A stretch of DNA of 64,000 nucleotides, from contig QDFQ01000008.1 of NCBI GenBank assembly GCA_003075315.1, forward strand, positions 79,015-143,014. The letters run 5' to 3'. Both the position numbers and the translations under genes were made by a program. Numbering within the stretch: position 1 is the first letter of the stretch; every line of letters starts with the position of its first letter. This document shows, piece by piece, positions 9,080 to 18,351 of this stretch. Below the pieces are notes generated by a model, which was given only the letters and a program-made list of their open reading frames with translations, had not been told where the DNA came from and ran no database searches. Origin of the DNA: Arthrobacter sp. TPD3018. Its GTDB lineage: Bacteria; Pseudomonadota; Alphaproteobacteria; Sphingomonadales; Sphingomonadaceae.

Positions 9080-9712
9080 TCAGTCGTCCTGCGGGCCGTC
9101 CGCCGCGGCGCGCTTGCCGCCGCCGATGCGCGGTTCGGTGCCGTTGGCGATCCGCTCGATATTCTCGCGATGCTTCCACAGAACGATCGCGGCGAGCGCG
9201 AGCAGCAGCATGACGAGATCGAACCGGCCGAAGATCGCGCCGCTGACCGGCGCGCTGACCGCCGCGGCCATGCCCGCGACCGACGAGATGCGTACCGTGG
9301 CGAGCAGTCCCAGCCAGACGACGGCATAGACCAGCCCCATCGGCCAGTGCAGCGCAAGCACGATCCCCATCAGCGTCGCAACGCCCTTGCCACCGCGAAA
9401 GCGCAGCCAGACGGGGTAGCAATGGCCGACGAAGGCGGCGGCGGCGGCGACCATCTGTTCGCCCGGGAAGAGCCAGCTGACGAGCCAGACGGCGGCGGCG
9501 CCCTTCAGCAGGTCGAGCAGCAGCGTCGCTGCGGCAAGGCCCTTGCGCCCGGTGCGCAGCACGTTGGTCGCGCCGATATTACCCGATCCGATGGCGCGCA
9601 GGTCGCCCGCGCCGCCAAGCCGCGTCAGGATCACCCCGAACGGGATCGAGCCCAGCAGATAGCCGAGCACCAGCGCCGCGGTCGGTGCCATCCAGAGGAT
9701 TTCTGTCTGCAA
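9080..9712 (-). CDS. plsY: glycerol-3-phosphate acyltransferase PlsY
   Basis: A 210-residue integral membrane enzyme that transfers an acyl group from acyl-phosphate to glycerol-3-phosphate, the first step of phospholipid synthesis. All three family motifs are present: GYLLGSIPFG, GSGNIGATNVLRTGRKG and RGGKGVATLMG. Five or so membrane segments are evident. A TTG start at 9712 with AAGGGG five bases upstream is preferred; ATG at 9691 is the alternative. It is the first gene of the plsY-dprA unit and diverges from murI. Confidence 0.95.
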   Translation of the reverse strand: MQTEILWMAPTAALVLGYLLGSIPFGVILTRLGGAGDLRAIGSGNIGATNVLRTGRKGLAAATLLLDLLKGAAAVWLVSWLFPGEQMVAAAAAFVGHCYPVWLRFRGGKGVATLMGIVLALHWPMGLVYAVVWLGLLATVRISSVAGMAAAVSAPVSGAIFGRFDLVMLLLALAAIVLWKHRENIERIANGTEPRIGGGKRAAADGPQDD

Positions 9713-9813
9713 GTGTGCCCCTTCGTGCCTGGCCCCACCATAGCGGCATCGGACCGGCTTGGCCAAGGGGGGCGGACTTGCGGCGGGCGGCGCGGCGGCT
9801 ATGCACGCGGTCG

Positions 9814-10608
9814 ATGGATATGCGCCCGATCCTGTTCTTCGATTCCGGTGTCGGCGGCCTGTCGGTGGTCGCGCCGACTCAAGGACTGCTGCCGTTCGCG
9901 CCGATCGTCTATGCGGCCGATTCGGCGGGGTTTCCCTATGGCACCAAGACGGAAGGCGAGATTGCGGCACGTGTGCCGGCGCTGCTCGGGCGACTGGTCG
10001 AACGCTATCGCCCCCGGCTGGTGGTGATCGCGTGCAACACCGCCTCGACGATCGCGCTGCCGGTGGTGCGCGCGGCGCTCGACGTGCCGGTGGTGGGGAC
10101 GGTGCCGGCGATCAAGCCGGCGGCCGCCATGAGTGTCACGCGCGTCATCGGCGTGCTGGGGACGCAGGCGACGGTGCGGCAGGCCTATGTCGACGATCTG
10201 GCGGCGCGCTTTGCCGGCGATTGCACGGTGCTGCGCCACGGATCGGCGGCGCTGGTCGAGCTGGCGGAGGAAACGCTGGCCGGGAAGGCGCCGGCGACGG
10301 AACGGTTCGCGGCGGCGCTCGCCGGGTTGATCGAGCAGCCGGGGGGCGATCGGATCGACGTGATCGTCAACGCCTGCACGCATTTTCCGCTGGTCGAGGC
10401 GCAGCTGGCGGCGGTGGCGCCGGCGGGGGTGCGCTTCATCGATGGCGGGCCGGGAATCGCGCGGCGGATCGCATCGCTGACCGACGGGCAGGCCTGGCCT
10501 GCGGAGGCGCCGGTGCATCGCGCGGTGTTCACGCGGCTGGGTGACGCGGAGCGGGCGCTGGAACCGGCACTGGCGCGGTACGGGATTGGGGTAGTGGAGG
10601 CGTTGTAA
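9814..10608 (+). CDS. murI: glutamate racemase
   Basis: A 264-residue cofactor-independent racemase that supplies D-glutamate for peptidoglycan. The two catalytic cysteines lie in VIACNTAST (about residue 72) and VNACTHFPL (about residue 188), and the N-terminal FFDSGVGGLSV loop is typical. Two in-frame ATGs (9814, 9820) are possible; the first is used. It diverges from plsY. The 3' end is followed by a REPIN-like element that may shape the transcript end. Confidence 0.95.
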   Translation: MDMRPILFFDSGVGGLSVVAPTQGLLPFAPIVYAADSAGFPYGTKTEGEIAARVPALLGRLVERYRPRLVVIACNTASTIALPVVRAALDVPVVGTVPAIKPAAAMSVTRVIGVLGTQATVRQAYVDDLAARFAGDCTVLRHGSAALVELAEETLAGKAPATERFAAALAGLIEQPGGDRIDVIVNACTHFPLVEAQLAAVAPAGVRFIDGGPGIARRIASLTDGQAWPAEAPVHRAVFTRLGDAERALEPALARYGIGVVEAL

Positions 10609-10634
10609 GGCTTCACGCTCACCCCGCTCGCTCC

Positions 10635-10740
10635 GTCACCCCGGACTCGTTCCGGGGTCCACCGAGCCGCGGGGGGATGCTTCGAGCTTCCAGCCATCCC
10701 CCTCGCCGCGGAGTGGACCCCGGAACGAGACTGGGGTGAC
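10635..10740. repeat. REPIN-like inverted-repeat element
   Basis: The left end GTCACCCCGGACTCGTTCCG and the right end CCGGAACGAGACTGGGGTGAC are inverted copies of each other. Each half also contains an internal GGACTCGTTCC-type palindrome. The right half is nearly identical to the first 59 bases of the window. Confidence 0.8.
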
Positions 10741-10859
10741 GGGGGGTGGGAAGCGACGTTCCGCTCCGGTCGGGTGGGACAAAATGCCCAACCCTTCGAT
10801 CACCCTGACCTGTTTTATCCGCTGGCAACACCGCGGCGCGCGCGATACACGAGCATCCC

Positions 10860-12101
10860 ATGAACAGCGACGGCACGGACACGCGCGTGGACTATTCGCG
10901 CGTTTTCACCCAGGCGATCGACCGCCTTCATGCCGAGGGACGCTATCGCGTCTTCATCGACATCCTCCGCAACAAGGGGATGTTCCCCAATGCGCGCTGT
11001 TTTGCGGGGCATAATGGCCCCAAGCCGATCACGGTCTGGTGTTCGAACGACTATCTGGCGATGGGCCAGCATCCCGACGTGATCGCCGCGATGGAAGAGG
11101 CGCTGCACGACGTCGGTGCCGGATCGGGCGGCACGCGCAACATCGGCGGCAACACGCACTATCATGTCGATCTGGAAGGCGAACTCGCCGACCTGCACGG
11201 CAAGGAAGGCGCATTGCTGTTCACCAGCGGCTATGTGTCGAACGAGGCGACGCTGTCGACGCTCGCCAAGATCCTGCCCGGCTGCGTGATCTTTTCGGAC
11301 GAACTGAACCACGCCTCGATGATCGCCGGCATCCGCAACGCCGGGTGCGAGAAGCGCATCTTCCGCCACAACGACCTCGCGCACCTCGAGGAGCTGCTCG
11401 CCGCCGAGGACCCCGCGGTGCCGAAGCTGATCGCGTTCGAGAGCGTCTATTCGATGGAAGCCGACATCGCGCCGATCGCCGCGATCTGCGACCTCGCCGA
11501 CAAATACAATGCGCTGACCTATCTCGACGAAGTCCATGCGGTCGGCATGTACGGCGCGCGCGGGGGCGGCATTTCCGAACAGGAAGGCGTCGCGCACCGG
11601 CTGACGATCATCGAGGGTACGCTGGGCAAGGCGTTCGGCGTGATGGGCGGCTATATCGCCGCCGACCAGACGATCATCGACGTGATCCGCTCCTACGCGC
11701 CGGGCTTCATCTTCACCACCAGCCTGTCGCCGGTGCTGGTCGCGGGCGTGCTGGCGAGCGTGCGCCACCTCAAGGCCTCCAGCGTCGAGCGCGAACGCCA
11801 GCAGGCGTCGGCGTCGCTGCTGAAGACGATGCTGAGCGACGCCGGTTTGCCGGTGATGCTGGGCGACACGCATATCGTGCCGGTGCTGGTCGGCGATCCG
11901 GTGAAGGCCAAGCGGATCAGCGACATCCTGCTCGCCGAATATGGCGTCTACGTCCAGCCGATCAATTATCCCACCGTGCCGCGCGGCACCGAGCGGCTGC
12001 GCTTCACGCCGGGCCCGAGCCACACGCCGGAGATGATGCGCGAGCTGACCGACGCGCTGGTCGAAATCTGGAGCCGGCTGGAACTGCGCAAGGCGGCCTG
12101 A
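10860..12101 (+). CDS. hemA: 5-aminolevulinate synthase
   Basis: A 413-residue PLP-dependent alpha-oxoamine synthase that condenses glycine with succinyl-CoA to give 5-aminolevulinate, the C4 route to heme typical of alphaproteobacteria. The PLP lysine is in [13 protein letters not shown]. The glycine-rich [14 protein letters not shown] segment, [14 protein letters not shown] and [11 protein letters not shown] are all conserved, and the length equals the family norm. ALA synthase is distinguished from KBL/BioF relatives by the N-terminal YRVFIDI...FP pattern and by FTTSLSPV. It appears to be a single-gene unit. Confidence 0.93.
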   Translation: MNSDGTDTRVDYSRVFTQAIDRLHAEGRYRVFIDILRNKGMFPNARCFAGHNGPKPITVWCSNDYLAMGQHPDVIAAMEEALHDVGAGSGGTRNIGGNTHYHVDLEGELADLHGKEGALLFTSGYVSNEATLSTLAKILPGCVIFSDELNHASMIAGIRNAGCEKRIFRHNDLAHLEELLAAEDPAVPKLIAFESVYSMEADIAPIAAICDLADKYNALTYLDEVHAVGMYGARGGGISEQEGVAHRLTIIEGTLGKAFGVMGGYIAADQTIIDVIRSYAPGFIFTTSLSPVLVAGVLASVRHLKASSVERERQQASASLLKTMLSDAGLPVMLGDTHIVPVLVGDPVKAKRISDILLAEYGVYVQPINYPTVPRGTERLRFTPGPSHTPEMMRELTDALVEIWSRLELRKAA

Positions 12102-12211
12102 GGGGCGGTTTCAACGATCCCGTCGCCGTAGCGGAGGCGGGGGTCTCTCTCTCGTAGTTCTTGATCGCGCAAAGTCCCCGGCCTTCGCCGGGACAGCGTA
12201 GGGTTCGACGC

Positions 12212-12733
12212 TCAGGCCGCCAACGCCCCGCACAATGCGCCGATCGCGATGGTCAGGCAGCCCAGCCCCAGCGACAAGGGAACACGCAGCGCCATCCAGC
12301 CGCTGGGCGTGATCCCTTGCTCGGTCAGCCGGCGATCGACCAGCAGCGTCAGCAGCACGGCGACGCCCAACAGGACGAGCGCTAGCGACAGCGAGATGAC
12401 CCCGCCCACCGACAGCAGGATCAGGCACGCCGCGACGATCGAGGGCGCGACCGCGAGGCAGGCGATCTCGCCCTGCCGGACCCCGGCGCACATCGCGAAT
12501 CCCCACCAGATACCACCCAGGAAGCTCAGGATCAGCGCGGCATAGCCGAAGGCGAACATGCCGCCCGTCTGCGTCGTCTGGTCGAAGGCGCAGGTGGCGG
12601 CGGCGGACACCTGCGGCAGCAGCCCGGCATAGCCGAGGATCATCGCCGATTCGCCGACGGCGCCGGTGATGCTGGGGCTGCCGACGTCGCTGCCGATCGC
12701 CCCGGTGGTGGTGGTGGATCCGCGCTCAGGCAT
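12212..12733 (-). CDS. DUF3429 family membrane protein
   Basis: A 173-residue protein with a Ser/Thr-rich N-terminal 25 residues and four to five membrane segments. LGYAGLLPQ and AALILSFLGGIWWGFA are hallmark motifs of the DUF3429 family of inner-membrane proteins, whose function is not known. ATG at 12733 is chosen; longer frames add a low-quality N-terminus. It converges with hemA and diverges from rpiB. A small CCCGGC/GCCGGG hairpin sits just beyond its stop. Confidence 0.75.
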   Translation of the reverse strand: MPERGSTTTTGAIGSDVGSPSITGAVGESAMILGYAGLLPQVSAAATCAFDQTTQTGGMFAFGYAALILSFLGGIWWGFAMCAGVRQGEIACLAVAPSIVAACLILLSVGGVISLSLALVLLGVAVLLTLLVDRRLTEQGITPSGWMALRVPLSLGLGCLTIAIGALCGALAA

Positions 12734-12941
12734 CGGATCGCCAGCCGGATCGCAGGCGGGGCAGGCAGCTGGGGTGGGCGCGATCTTGATCCATGTTTCC
12801 CCAAGCGCGCGACCGGCGCGCGCGTTCCCAAGCGCCATCGTGTCCCGATGTCTTTCCCCGCATCGGCTGTGGCATTTGCGTGACGGTGGCGCTAAGGCGC
12901 CGCGCATCGCTTCCTCATCACAGCCGGGACGCCGCTTCGCC

Positions 12942-13376
12942 TTGCGCATCGCCTTCGCCTCCGATCACGCCGCCGTCGCGCTGAAGGCGCTGCTGGTCGA
13001 GCACGCCGCCACGCTGGGTCACGAGACCGTCGATCTGGGGCCGGACACCGACGCGCGCGTCGACTATCCCGATTACGGCTACAAGCTGGCCGATGCGGTC
13101 GCCCGCGGCGAGGCTGCGTTCGGCGTGGCGCTGTGCGGATCGGGGATCGGCATATCGATCGCGGTCAACCGCAATCCGGCGTGCCGCTGTGCGCTGGTCA
13201 CCGAACCGCTCGCCGCGTCGCTCGCGCGCAACCACAACGACGCCAACGTCATCGCGATGGGCGCCCGGCTGATCGGGCCGGACCTTGCGAAGGCGTGCCT
13301 CGAAGCCTTTCTCGCCGCTCCGTTCGAGGGCGGCCGTCACCAGGCCCGTGTCGACAAACTGTCGCAGAAGGATTGA
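12942..13376 (+). CDS. rpiB: ribose-5-phosphate isomerase B
   Basis: A 144-residue RpiB/LacAB-family enzyme interconverting ribose 5-phosphate and ribulose 5-phosphate. The start is TTG at 12942, giving [15 protein letters not shown], the normal family N-terminus. The phosphate and active-site loop [14 protein letters not shown] with its catalytic Cys (about residue 65) and the [15 protein letters not shown] segment are intact. glyA begins four bases after its stop, so the two form an operon, an order common in alphaproteobacteria. Confidence 0.93.
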   Translation: MRIAFASDHAAVALKALLVEHAATLGHETVDLGPDTDARVDYPDYGYKLADAVARGEAAFGVALCGSGIGISIAVNRNPACRCALVTEPLAASLARNHNDANVIAMGARLIGPDLAKACLEAFLAAPFEGGRHQARVDKLSQKD

Positions 13377-13380
13377 TCCG

Positions 13381-14691
13381 ATGAGCACCCAGCCCAACGC
13401 CATGAGCGATATCCGGTCCGACGGCTTCTTCAGCCAGACCCTCGCCGATGCCGATCCCGCGGTCTTCGCCGGCATTTCGCACGAATTGACCCGCGAACAG
13501 ACGCAGATCGAGCTGATCGCGTCGGAAAACATCGTGTCGAAGGCGGTGCTGGAAGCGCAGGGGTCGGTCTTCACCAACAAATATGCCGAAGGCTATCCGG
13601 GCAAGCGCTATTATCAGGGCTGCGCGCCGTCGGACGAGGTCGAGAGCCTCGCGATCGAGCGCGCCAAGCAGATCTTCGGCTGCGGCTTCGTCAACGTGCA
13701 GCCGCATTCGGGCGCGCAGGCGAACGGTGCGGTGATGCTGGCGCTGGTCAAGCCGGGCGAGACGATCCTGGGCATGAGCCTGGATGCCGGCGGCCACCTG
13801 ACGCACGGCGCCAAGGCGGCGATGAGCGGCAAGTGGTTCAATGCAGTCCAGTATGGCGTCGATCCCGACACGCACCTGATCGACTATGACGCCGTCGAGG
13901 CCCTGGCGGTCGAGCACCAGCCCAAGCTCATCATCGCGGGCGGTTCGGCCTATCCGCGCATCATCGACTTCGCCCGTTTCCGTGCCATCGCGGACAAGGT
14001 CGGCGCGTACTTCATGGTCGACATGGCGCATTTCGCCGGCATCGTCGCCGCCGGGCTGCACCCGACGCCGTTCGGCCATGCGCATGTCGTCACCACGACG
14101 ACGCACAAGACGCTGCGTGGGCCCCGCGGCGGCATGATCATGACCGATGACGAGGCACTGGCGAAGAAGATCAACTCGGCGGTCTTCCCCGGCCTTCAGG
14201 GCGGCCCGCTGATGCACGTCATCGCTGCCAAGGCGGTCGCGTTCGGCGAGGCGCTGCGTCCCGACTACAAGAGCTACATCGCCGCGGTGGTCGAGAACGC
14301 CAAGGTGCTCGCCGCCACGCTGAAGGAACGCGGCGCCGACGTGATCGCGGGCGGCACCGACACGCATTTGGCGCTCATCGACCTGCGCCCGCTCGGCATC
14401 ACCGGCAAGGACGCGGACGAGGCGCTGGAGCGTGCGGGCATCACCTGCAACAAGAACGGCATCCCGAACGATCCGCTGCCGCCGATGAAGACCAGCGGCA
14501 TCCGCGTCGGTTCGCCGGCCGGTACCACGCGCGGTTTCGGCCCGGCCGAGTTCCGCGAGATCGGCAACATGGTCGCCGACGTGCTGGACGGTCTTGCAAA
14601 GAAGGGCGAACACGGGGACCCCGACGTCGAGGCAAACGTTCGGGATCGTGTGCGTGACCTGTGCGCGCGCTTCCCCATCTACGAAGGATAA
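13381..14691 (+). CDS. glyA: serine hydroxymethyltransferase
   Basis: A 436-residue PLP enzyme that converts serine and tetrahydrofolate to glycine and 5,10-methylene-tetrahydrofolate, the main one-carbon source. The PLP lysine is in [14 protein letters not shown], and [22 protein letters not shown] and [14 protein letters not shown] are conserved. ATG at 13381, with AAGGA before it, is the start. The glycine it makes is also a substrate of the hemA product encoded nearby. It is followed three bases later by a small membrane peptide gene. Confidence 0.97.
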   Translation: MSTQPNAMSDIRSDGFFSQTLADADPAVFAGISHELTREQTQIELIASENIVSKAVLEAQGSVFTNKYAEGYPGKRYYQGCAPSDEVESLAIERAKQIFGCGFVNVQPHSGAQANGAVMLALVKPGETILGMSLDAGGHLTHGAKAAMSGKWFNAVQYGVDPDTHLIDYDAVEALAVEHQPKLIIAGGSAYPRIIDFARFRAIADKVGAYFMVDMAHFAGIVAAGLHPTPFGHAHVVTTTTHKTLRGPRGGMIMTDDEALAKKINSAVFPGLQGGPLMHVIAAKAVAFGEALRPDYKSYIAAVVENAKVLAATLKERGADVIAGGTDTHLALIDLRPLGITGKDADEALERAGITCNKNGIPNDPLPPMKTSGIRVGSPAGTTRGFGPAEFREIGNMVADVLDGLAKKGEHGDPDVEANVRDRVRDLCARFPIYEG

Positions 14692-14694
14692 CAG

Positions 14695-14871
14695 ATGTCG
14701 AAGATCGACGAGGTGCAGAGCACCGTGAAGAACACGCCCGGCCTGGGCAAGAAGATGGCCAAGTACGGCGCGATCGGCGCCGTGGTGGCGATCCCCGTGC
14801 CGTTCGTCGGCCCGGTGCTGGGCGCGCTGGTTGGCGCGGGCGTCGCCTATGCCCGCCGCAACAAGATCTGA
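14695..14871 (+). CDS. small hydrophobic protein (58 aa) in the glyA operon
   Basis: A 58-residue reading frame starts with ATG three bases after the glyA stop, with GAAGGA as a ribosome site. The N-terminal 20 residues are polar (MSKIDEVQSTVKNTPGLGKK). Residues 25-52 form a Gly/Ala/Val/Pro-rich membrane hairpin (AVVAIPVPFVGP...GALVGAGVAYA), and a basic tail RRNKI ends it. The orientation suggests an inner-membrane protein with a cytoplasmic C-terminus. I do not recognise a named family. Placement between glyA and nrdR with tight spacing makes it very likely to be translated. Confidence 0.7.
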   Translation: MSKIDEVQSTVKNTPGLGKKMAKYGAIGAVVAIPVPFVGPVLGALVGAGVAYARRNKI

Positions 14872-14889
14872 GGACGCGTACGACCAATT

Positions 14890-15366
14890 ATGCGTTGCCC
14901 GTTCTGCGGCCATGAAGACAGCCAGGTAAAGGACAGCCGCCCCACCGAAGACGGGGCGGCGATCCGGCGCCGACGCCAGTGCGAAGGGTGCGCCGCGCGT
15001 TTCACGACGTTCGAGCGCATCCAGCTCCGCGACCTGTGGGTCGTGAAAAGCGCGGGCGACGGCGGATCGCGCCGCGAGCCGTTCGAGCGCGAGAAGCTGC
15101 AACGCTCGATCGCCATCGCGACGCGCAAGCGCCCGATCGAACCGGTGCGCATCGAAAAGCTGATCAGCGGCATCCAGCGTCAGCTGGAAACGCTGGGCGA
15201 CAGCGAAGTATCGTCGAAGCGGATCGGCGAATTGGTGATGGAGGGGCTGAAGGGCCTCGATTCGGTCGCCTATATCCGCTTCGCCAGCGTCTATCGCGAC
15301 TTCAGCGAGGCGCGCGATTTCGAGGAGTTCGCCGGCTCCGTGGAACAGGCGGGGCGCGAAGCATGA
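14890..15366 (+). CDS. nrdR: transcriptional repressor NrdR
   Basis: A 158-residue ATP/dATP-sensing repressor of ribonucleotide reductase genes. The N-terminal zinc ribbon has CPFCGH and [12 protein letters not shown], with the four cysteines within residues 3-34, and an ATP-cone domain follows (about 49-139). It lies in the rpiB-glyA-nrdR order usual for this group. Its stop overlaps the ATG of the following RNA methyltransferase gene. Confidence 0.96.
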   Translation: MRCPFCGHEDSQVKDSRPTEDGAAIRRRRQCEGCAARFTTFERIQLRDLWVVKSAGDGGSRREPFEREKLQRSIAIATRKRPIEPVRIEKLISGIQRQLETLGDSEVSSKRIGELVMEGLKGLDSVAYIRFASVYRDFSEARDFEEFAGSVEQAGREA

Positions 15367-16097
15367 GCGAGACCAATCCTCCCGCAATCGTTCTGGTGCG
15401 GCCGCAGCTTGGCGAGAATATCGGCAAGGCCGCGCGCGCGATGCTCAATTTCGGGCTGACCGACATGCGCCTCGTCGCGCCGCGCGACGGCTGGCCCAAC
15501 CCCAAGGCGGGGCCGGCGGCGAGCGGCGCGGACCTCGTGCTGGAACGCGCGCGCGTCTACGACACGGTTCAGGACGCGATCGCCGATTGCGCGCACGTCT
15601 ATGCGACGACCGTCCGCAAGCGCGGCATCACCAAGCCGGTGGTGACGCCCGAAGTCGCCGCCAAGGCGATCCACGGCGCGGGCGAACGCTCGGCCATCCT
15701 GTTCGGGCCGGAACGGTCGGGGCTGGAAACCGACGATGTCGCGCTCGCCCGCACGATCATCACCGTGCCGATCAACCCCGAATTCGGCAGCCTCAACCTC
15801 GCCCAGGCGGTGATCCTGGTGGCGTACGAATGGTCGAAGGGCGTCAGCCTCGCCCAGCCGTCGCTGACCGAGATCGACGCCCCGGCACCGCAGACCGAAT
15901 TGGACGGCATGATCGCGCAGCTCGATGACATGCTGGAGCGGGCGAATTTCTTCTTCCCGCCCGATCGCGTGCCCGCGACCCGGCGGACGCTGCGGACATT
16001 GCTGACCAAGCCCGGCTGGTCGTCGCAGGAAGTGCGCACGCTGCGCGGTGTGCTGTCGGCGCTGGATGGGGCGAAGGAACGGCGTAGCGAGCGGTAG
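15363..16097 (+). CDS. SpoU-family tRNA/rRNA 2'-O-methyltransferase (TrmJ-like)
   Basis: A 244-residue SPOUT methyltransferase. Motif 1 [19 protein letters not shown] (about 12-30), motif 2 [14 protein letters not shown] and motif 3 [20 protein letters not shown] are complete, so it should bind SAM through the trefoil knot. The C-terminal ~80 residues (FFFPPDR...LRTLLTK) match TrmJ, which methylates position 32 of tRNA anticodon loops. The exact target is inferred. It is translationally coupled to nrdR through an ATGA overlap. Confidence 0.88.
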   Translation: MSETNPPAIVLVRPQLGENIGKAARAMLNFGLTDMRLVAPRDGWPNPKAGPAASGADLVLERARVYDTVQDAIADCAHVYATTVRKRGITKPVVTPEVAAKAIHGAGERSAILFGPERSGLETDDVALARTIITVPINPEFGSLNLAQAVILVAYEWSKGVSLAQPSLTEIDAPAPQTELDGMIAQLDDMLERANFFFPPDRVPATRRTLRTLLTKPGWSSQEVRTLRGVLSALDGAKERRSER

Positions 16098-16123
16098 GGC
16101 GGCGGCCTTCCCCCCTTAGGTTC

Positions 16124-16217
16124 GTCATCCCCGCGATGGCGGTGATCCAGCCACGCTATCGTCGCAGATGGAGCCGGAAGGTCAGCCCGTCTGGATTCCC
16201 GTCTCCGCAGGAATGAC
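16124..16217. repeat. REPIN-like inverted-repeat element (diverged)
   Basis: It starts GTCATCCCCGCGATGGCGGT and ends TCTCCGCAGGAATGAC. The ends are less perfect than in sister copies, as expected of an older element. The centre contains a CAGCCCGTCTGGA stretch resembling the GTCTGGA of the 4550 copy. Confidence 0.6.
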
Positions 16218-16253
16218 GGTCGATGGTCGGGATGGGATTTGCCCACTCTCCCC

Positions 16254-16358
16254 GTCACCCCGGACTTGGTCCGGGGTCCACTCTGCGGCGAGGGGGGAGT
16301 CTCGAGGCTCGAACGTTCCCCAGCGGCCCGGTCGACCCCGGACCAAATCCGGGGTGAC
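16254..16358. repeat. REPIN-like inverted-repeat element
   Basis: The left end GTCACCCCGGACTTGGTCCG and the right end CGGACCAAATCCGGGGTGAC are inverted copies. It is of the same subfamily as the element at 10635-10740. Confidence 0.78.
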
Positions 16359-16439
16359 GACGACTGCGGGGAGCCGCCGTTGCTCCCGCTGCGCCGTGCG
16401 TGTTGGATCGAACGCCGCGCCCTGCCATCAAAACAGCAC

Positions 16440-16629
16440 GTCAAGTCACTGCAATACAACGATGATCCGCGACCGCGCTTTTCCCACTGTCCTACACGCC
16501 ACGCCGCGGGCTAGCGTCCGCTACTGGCCATATGCCGACCGCGGCCATGGCGCGCTCTTTGTCAGTGGTGCAAAAAACGAAACGATGGGGCCCGAACGTT
16601 TCCGTTCAGGTGTTCATGTTGTCTATGTT
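16440..16629 (-). repeat. dispersed TGTAGGACA element, copy 1
   Basis: Read on the minus strand, this segment matches 31682 to about 31835 in the same block order. The blocks are AACATAGACAACATGAACAC, then CGGAAACG plus a hairpin, then CAAAGAGCGC, then GCGTGTAGGACAG (16487-16499). The first block codes for the last residues (NIDNMNT) of chorismate mutase. The unit is not obviously coding and has no transposase; I infer a non-autonomous repeat or a conserved regulatory/terminator cassette. Confidence 0.6.
16572..16602 (-). terminator. rho-independent terminator of chorismate mutase gene
   Basis: On the minus strand GAAACG, a 12-base loop, CGTTTC and then a run of six T. It lies four bases past the chorismate mutase stop and is part of the dispersed element. 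Confidence 0.6.
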
Positions 16630-16935
16630 CGCCGCGCGCGCGTCGAACTGCGTCAGTTCATAGGCGATCGACGCTGCGACCAGCTGCTCCCACAGATCCG
16701 CGATCACGTCGCCGGGCAGCCCCGCCGCCTCGGCCGCGGCGCGGGCGTTCGCGATCACCTGCGCCTTGCGGCCTTCGTCGCGCACCGCGCCGCGCTCCGG
16801 CTTGATGCGGGCGGCGGCGTCCATATAGGCGAAGCGACGGGCGAGCAGAGCGACCAGCTCGCGGTCGACCTGGTCGACGCCCGCGCGGACCTCGGTCATG
16901 GTGGTGCAATCGGGGCCGGGCAGCGTCGTCGTCAT
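16606..16935 (-). CDS. chorismate mutase (AroQ class)
   Basis: A 109-residue all-helical chorismate mutase that converts chorismate to prephenate for Phe/Tyr synthesis. The pattern TMTEVRAGVDQVDRELVALL followed by ARRFAYMDAAARIKP and RDEGRKAQVIANARA carries the Arg, Lys and Glu/Gln residues of the AroQ active site. ATG at 16935 is chosen. The last seven residues (NIDNMNT) come from a repeated element, since the same bases occur in noncoding DNA at 31682. No other aromatic amino-acid gene is near. Confidence 0.85.
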   Translation of the reverse strand: MTTTLPGPDCTTMTEVRAGVDQVDRELVALLARRFAYMDAAARIKPERGAVRDEGRKAQVIANARAAAEAAGLPGDVIADLWEQLVAASIAYELTQFDARAANIDNMNT

Positions 16936-17039
16936 GCGCGCTTCTGTAGCGGTGCCGCGGGACTTGTCGAGCATTGCGCTTTTCCTGCAACGGGAAATGC
17001 GTCATGACTGTTGCCTCTTTTGTACCGGAGGCGTCGTCC

Positions 17040-17276
17040 ATGTCCCTGATCGCTCTCGCCTTGATCGCCACGGCGGCGCAGACGCCCGACCCGGCGCCGC
17101 CCCCCGCGGCGGACAAGCCGATCTGCCGCCGCGAGCTGCCGATCGGGTCGTACCTGCCGGTGCGAACCTGCCATACCAAGGCGCAATGGGCGCAGATCGA
17201 CGAGGCGAACGGCCGCGCCGCCAGCGATGCGCGTCGCGCCAACGACGCGCGCAGCGGCACGATCCCCAATCGCTGA
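17040..17276 (+). CDS. small secreted two-cysteine protein (paralogue 1)
   Basis: A 78-residue protein. ATG at 17040 is preceded by GGAGG eight bases upstream. A short signal peptide (SLIALALIATAAQ) and a Pro/Asp linker lead to a core in which two Cys are 14 residues apart and the second is followed by five residues and Trp (CRRELPIGS... RTCHTKAQW). The same spacing occurs in the product of 23819-24082, so they are paralogues. The two Cys probably form a disulfide in the periplasm. The family has no function known to me. Confidence 0.7.
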   Translation: MSLIALALIATAAQTPDPAPPPAADKPICRRELPIGSYLPVRTCHTKAQWAQIDEANGRAASDARRANDARSGTIPNR

Positions 17277-17314
17277 TCCCGACCGCCGACGGACGCCCGC
17301 GACTCCACCCGCGA

Positions 17315-17343
17315 TTGACAGCGCGCCGCCCCTCCGCTAGGCG
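17315..17343 (+). promoter_or_regulatory. candidate sigma-70-type promoter for rpsD
   Basis: A perfect -35 TTGACA (17315-17320), a 17-base spacer and TAGGCG (17338-17343) as a weak -10. This is the only good -35 hexamer between the preceding gene and rpsD, 140 bases upstream of the rpsD start. The long leader could house ribosomal-protein autoregulation, which I cannot demonstrate. Confidence 0.5.
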
Positions 17344-17484
17344 CGCGCCTTCGCAACAGCCCCCGCACCCCGGTGAAGCGGTGGGCCTGCCTTCCTTCGG
17401 GATCAGCAGCGCGAAACCGGGATCAACCTCGATCGCGATTCGTCACGGTCGGGATCACGTCGTTACAGTTGCCAAGGAATTATC

Positions 17485-18099
17485 ATGTCGAAGCGCCATA
17501 GCGCCAAGCACAAGCTCGACCGTCGTCTCGGCGAGAACATCTGGGGCCGTCCGAAGTCGCCGGTCAACAAGCGCGAATACGGCCCGGGCCAGCACGGCCA
17601 GCGCCGCAAGGGCAAGGTGTCGGACTACGGCATCCAGCTGCGCGCCAAGCAGAAGCTCAAGGGCTATTACGGCGACGTCACCGAGAAGCAGTTCCGTGCG
17701 TGCTACCACGAAGCCGCGCGCATGAAGGGCGACACCAGCCAGAACCTGATCGGCCTGCTCGAGCAGCGTCTCGACATGATCGTCTATCGCGCCAAGTATG
17801 CGCCGACGATCTTCGCGGCGCGCCAGCTGGTCAGCCACGGTCACGTCCGTGTTAACGGCGTGAAGTGCAACGTCGCGTCGCGTCGCTGCTTCGTCGGCGA
17901 CGAGATCACGCTGGGCACCAAGGCCAAGGAAATGGCGCTGGTGCTCGAGGCGCAGAACCTCGCCGAGCGTGAAATTCCCGATTACGTCGCGCCGGACGGC
18001 AACGCCAAGGTGACCTTCGTCCGCGTGCCGACGCTGGACGAGGTGCCCTATCCGGTGAAGATGGAGCCGAACCTGGTGGTCGAGTTCTACTCGCGTTAA
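17485..18099 (+). CDS. rpsD: 30S ribosomal protein S4
   Basis: A 204-residue primary rRNA-binding protein of the small subunit that helps nucleate 16S folding and contributes to decoding fidelity. The N-terminal basic segment ([20 protein letters not shown]), the central domain and the S4 RNA-binding domain ([14 protein letters not shown]) are complete. Codon use is strongly biased towards C/G-ending codons, as expected of a highly expressed gene. It is monocistronic, with a strong terminator 28 bases after the stop. Confidence 0.97.
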   Translation: MSKRHSAKHKLDRRLGENIWGRPKSPVNKREYGPGQHGQRRKGKVSDYGIQLRAKQKLKGYYGDVTEKQFRACYHEAARMKGDTSQNLIGLLEQRLDMIVYRAKYAPTIFAARQLVSHGHVRVNGVKCNVASRRCFVGDEITLGTKAKEMALVLEAQNLAEREIPDYVAPDGNAKVTFVRVPTLDEVPYPVKMEPNLVVEFYSR

Positions 18100-18127
18100 T
18101 CGCGACGAACATCGAGAGAGACAGAGA

Positions 18128-18154
18128 GGGCGGTCCTGCGGGGCCGCCCTTTTT
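18128..18154 (+). terminator. rho-independent terminator of rpsD
   Basis: A nine-pair stem GGGCGGTCC / GGGCCGCCC (one G-U) with loop TGCG, followed by TTTTT. Confidence 0.9.
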
Positions 18155-18174
18155 CGTTGGCGGCGACTCCCCTC

Positions 18175-18259
18175 GTCACCCCAACCGAAGAGCCGGGCTC
18201 CCGCTTCTTCCCGCGTTGCGCCAAAAAAGGGCGGGACCCCGGGTCAAGCCCGGGGTGAC
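18175..18259. repeat. REPIN-like inverted-repeat element
   Basis: It begins GTCACCCC and ends GACCCCGGGTCAAGCCCGGG then GTGAC. The right half is almost identical to that at 53077-53155; the left half is diverged. Confidence 0.65.
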
Positions 18260-18351
18260 GAACCAAAGGTGTGCCGGGTCACAAGCCGCGTGGACAAGCC
18301 TCGCGCCCCACGCCACAAGGCGCAGCAACGCTGACCTTGCCGGAGCTTCCC

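Noticed and set aside
10740-10859. Regulatory RNA or FNR-type box before hemA
   Set aside because: No TTGAT-N4-ATCAA palindrome and no recognisable riboswitch fold in the leader.
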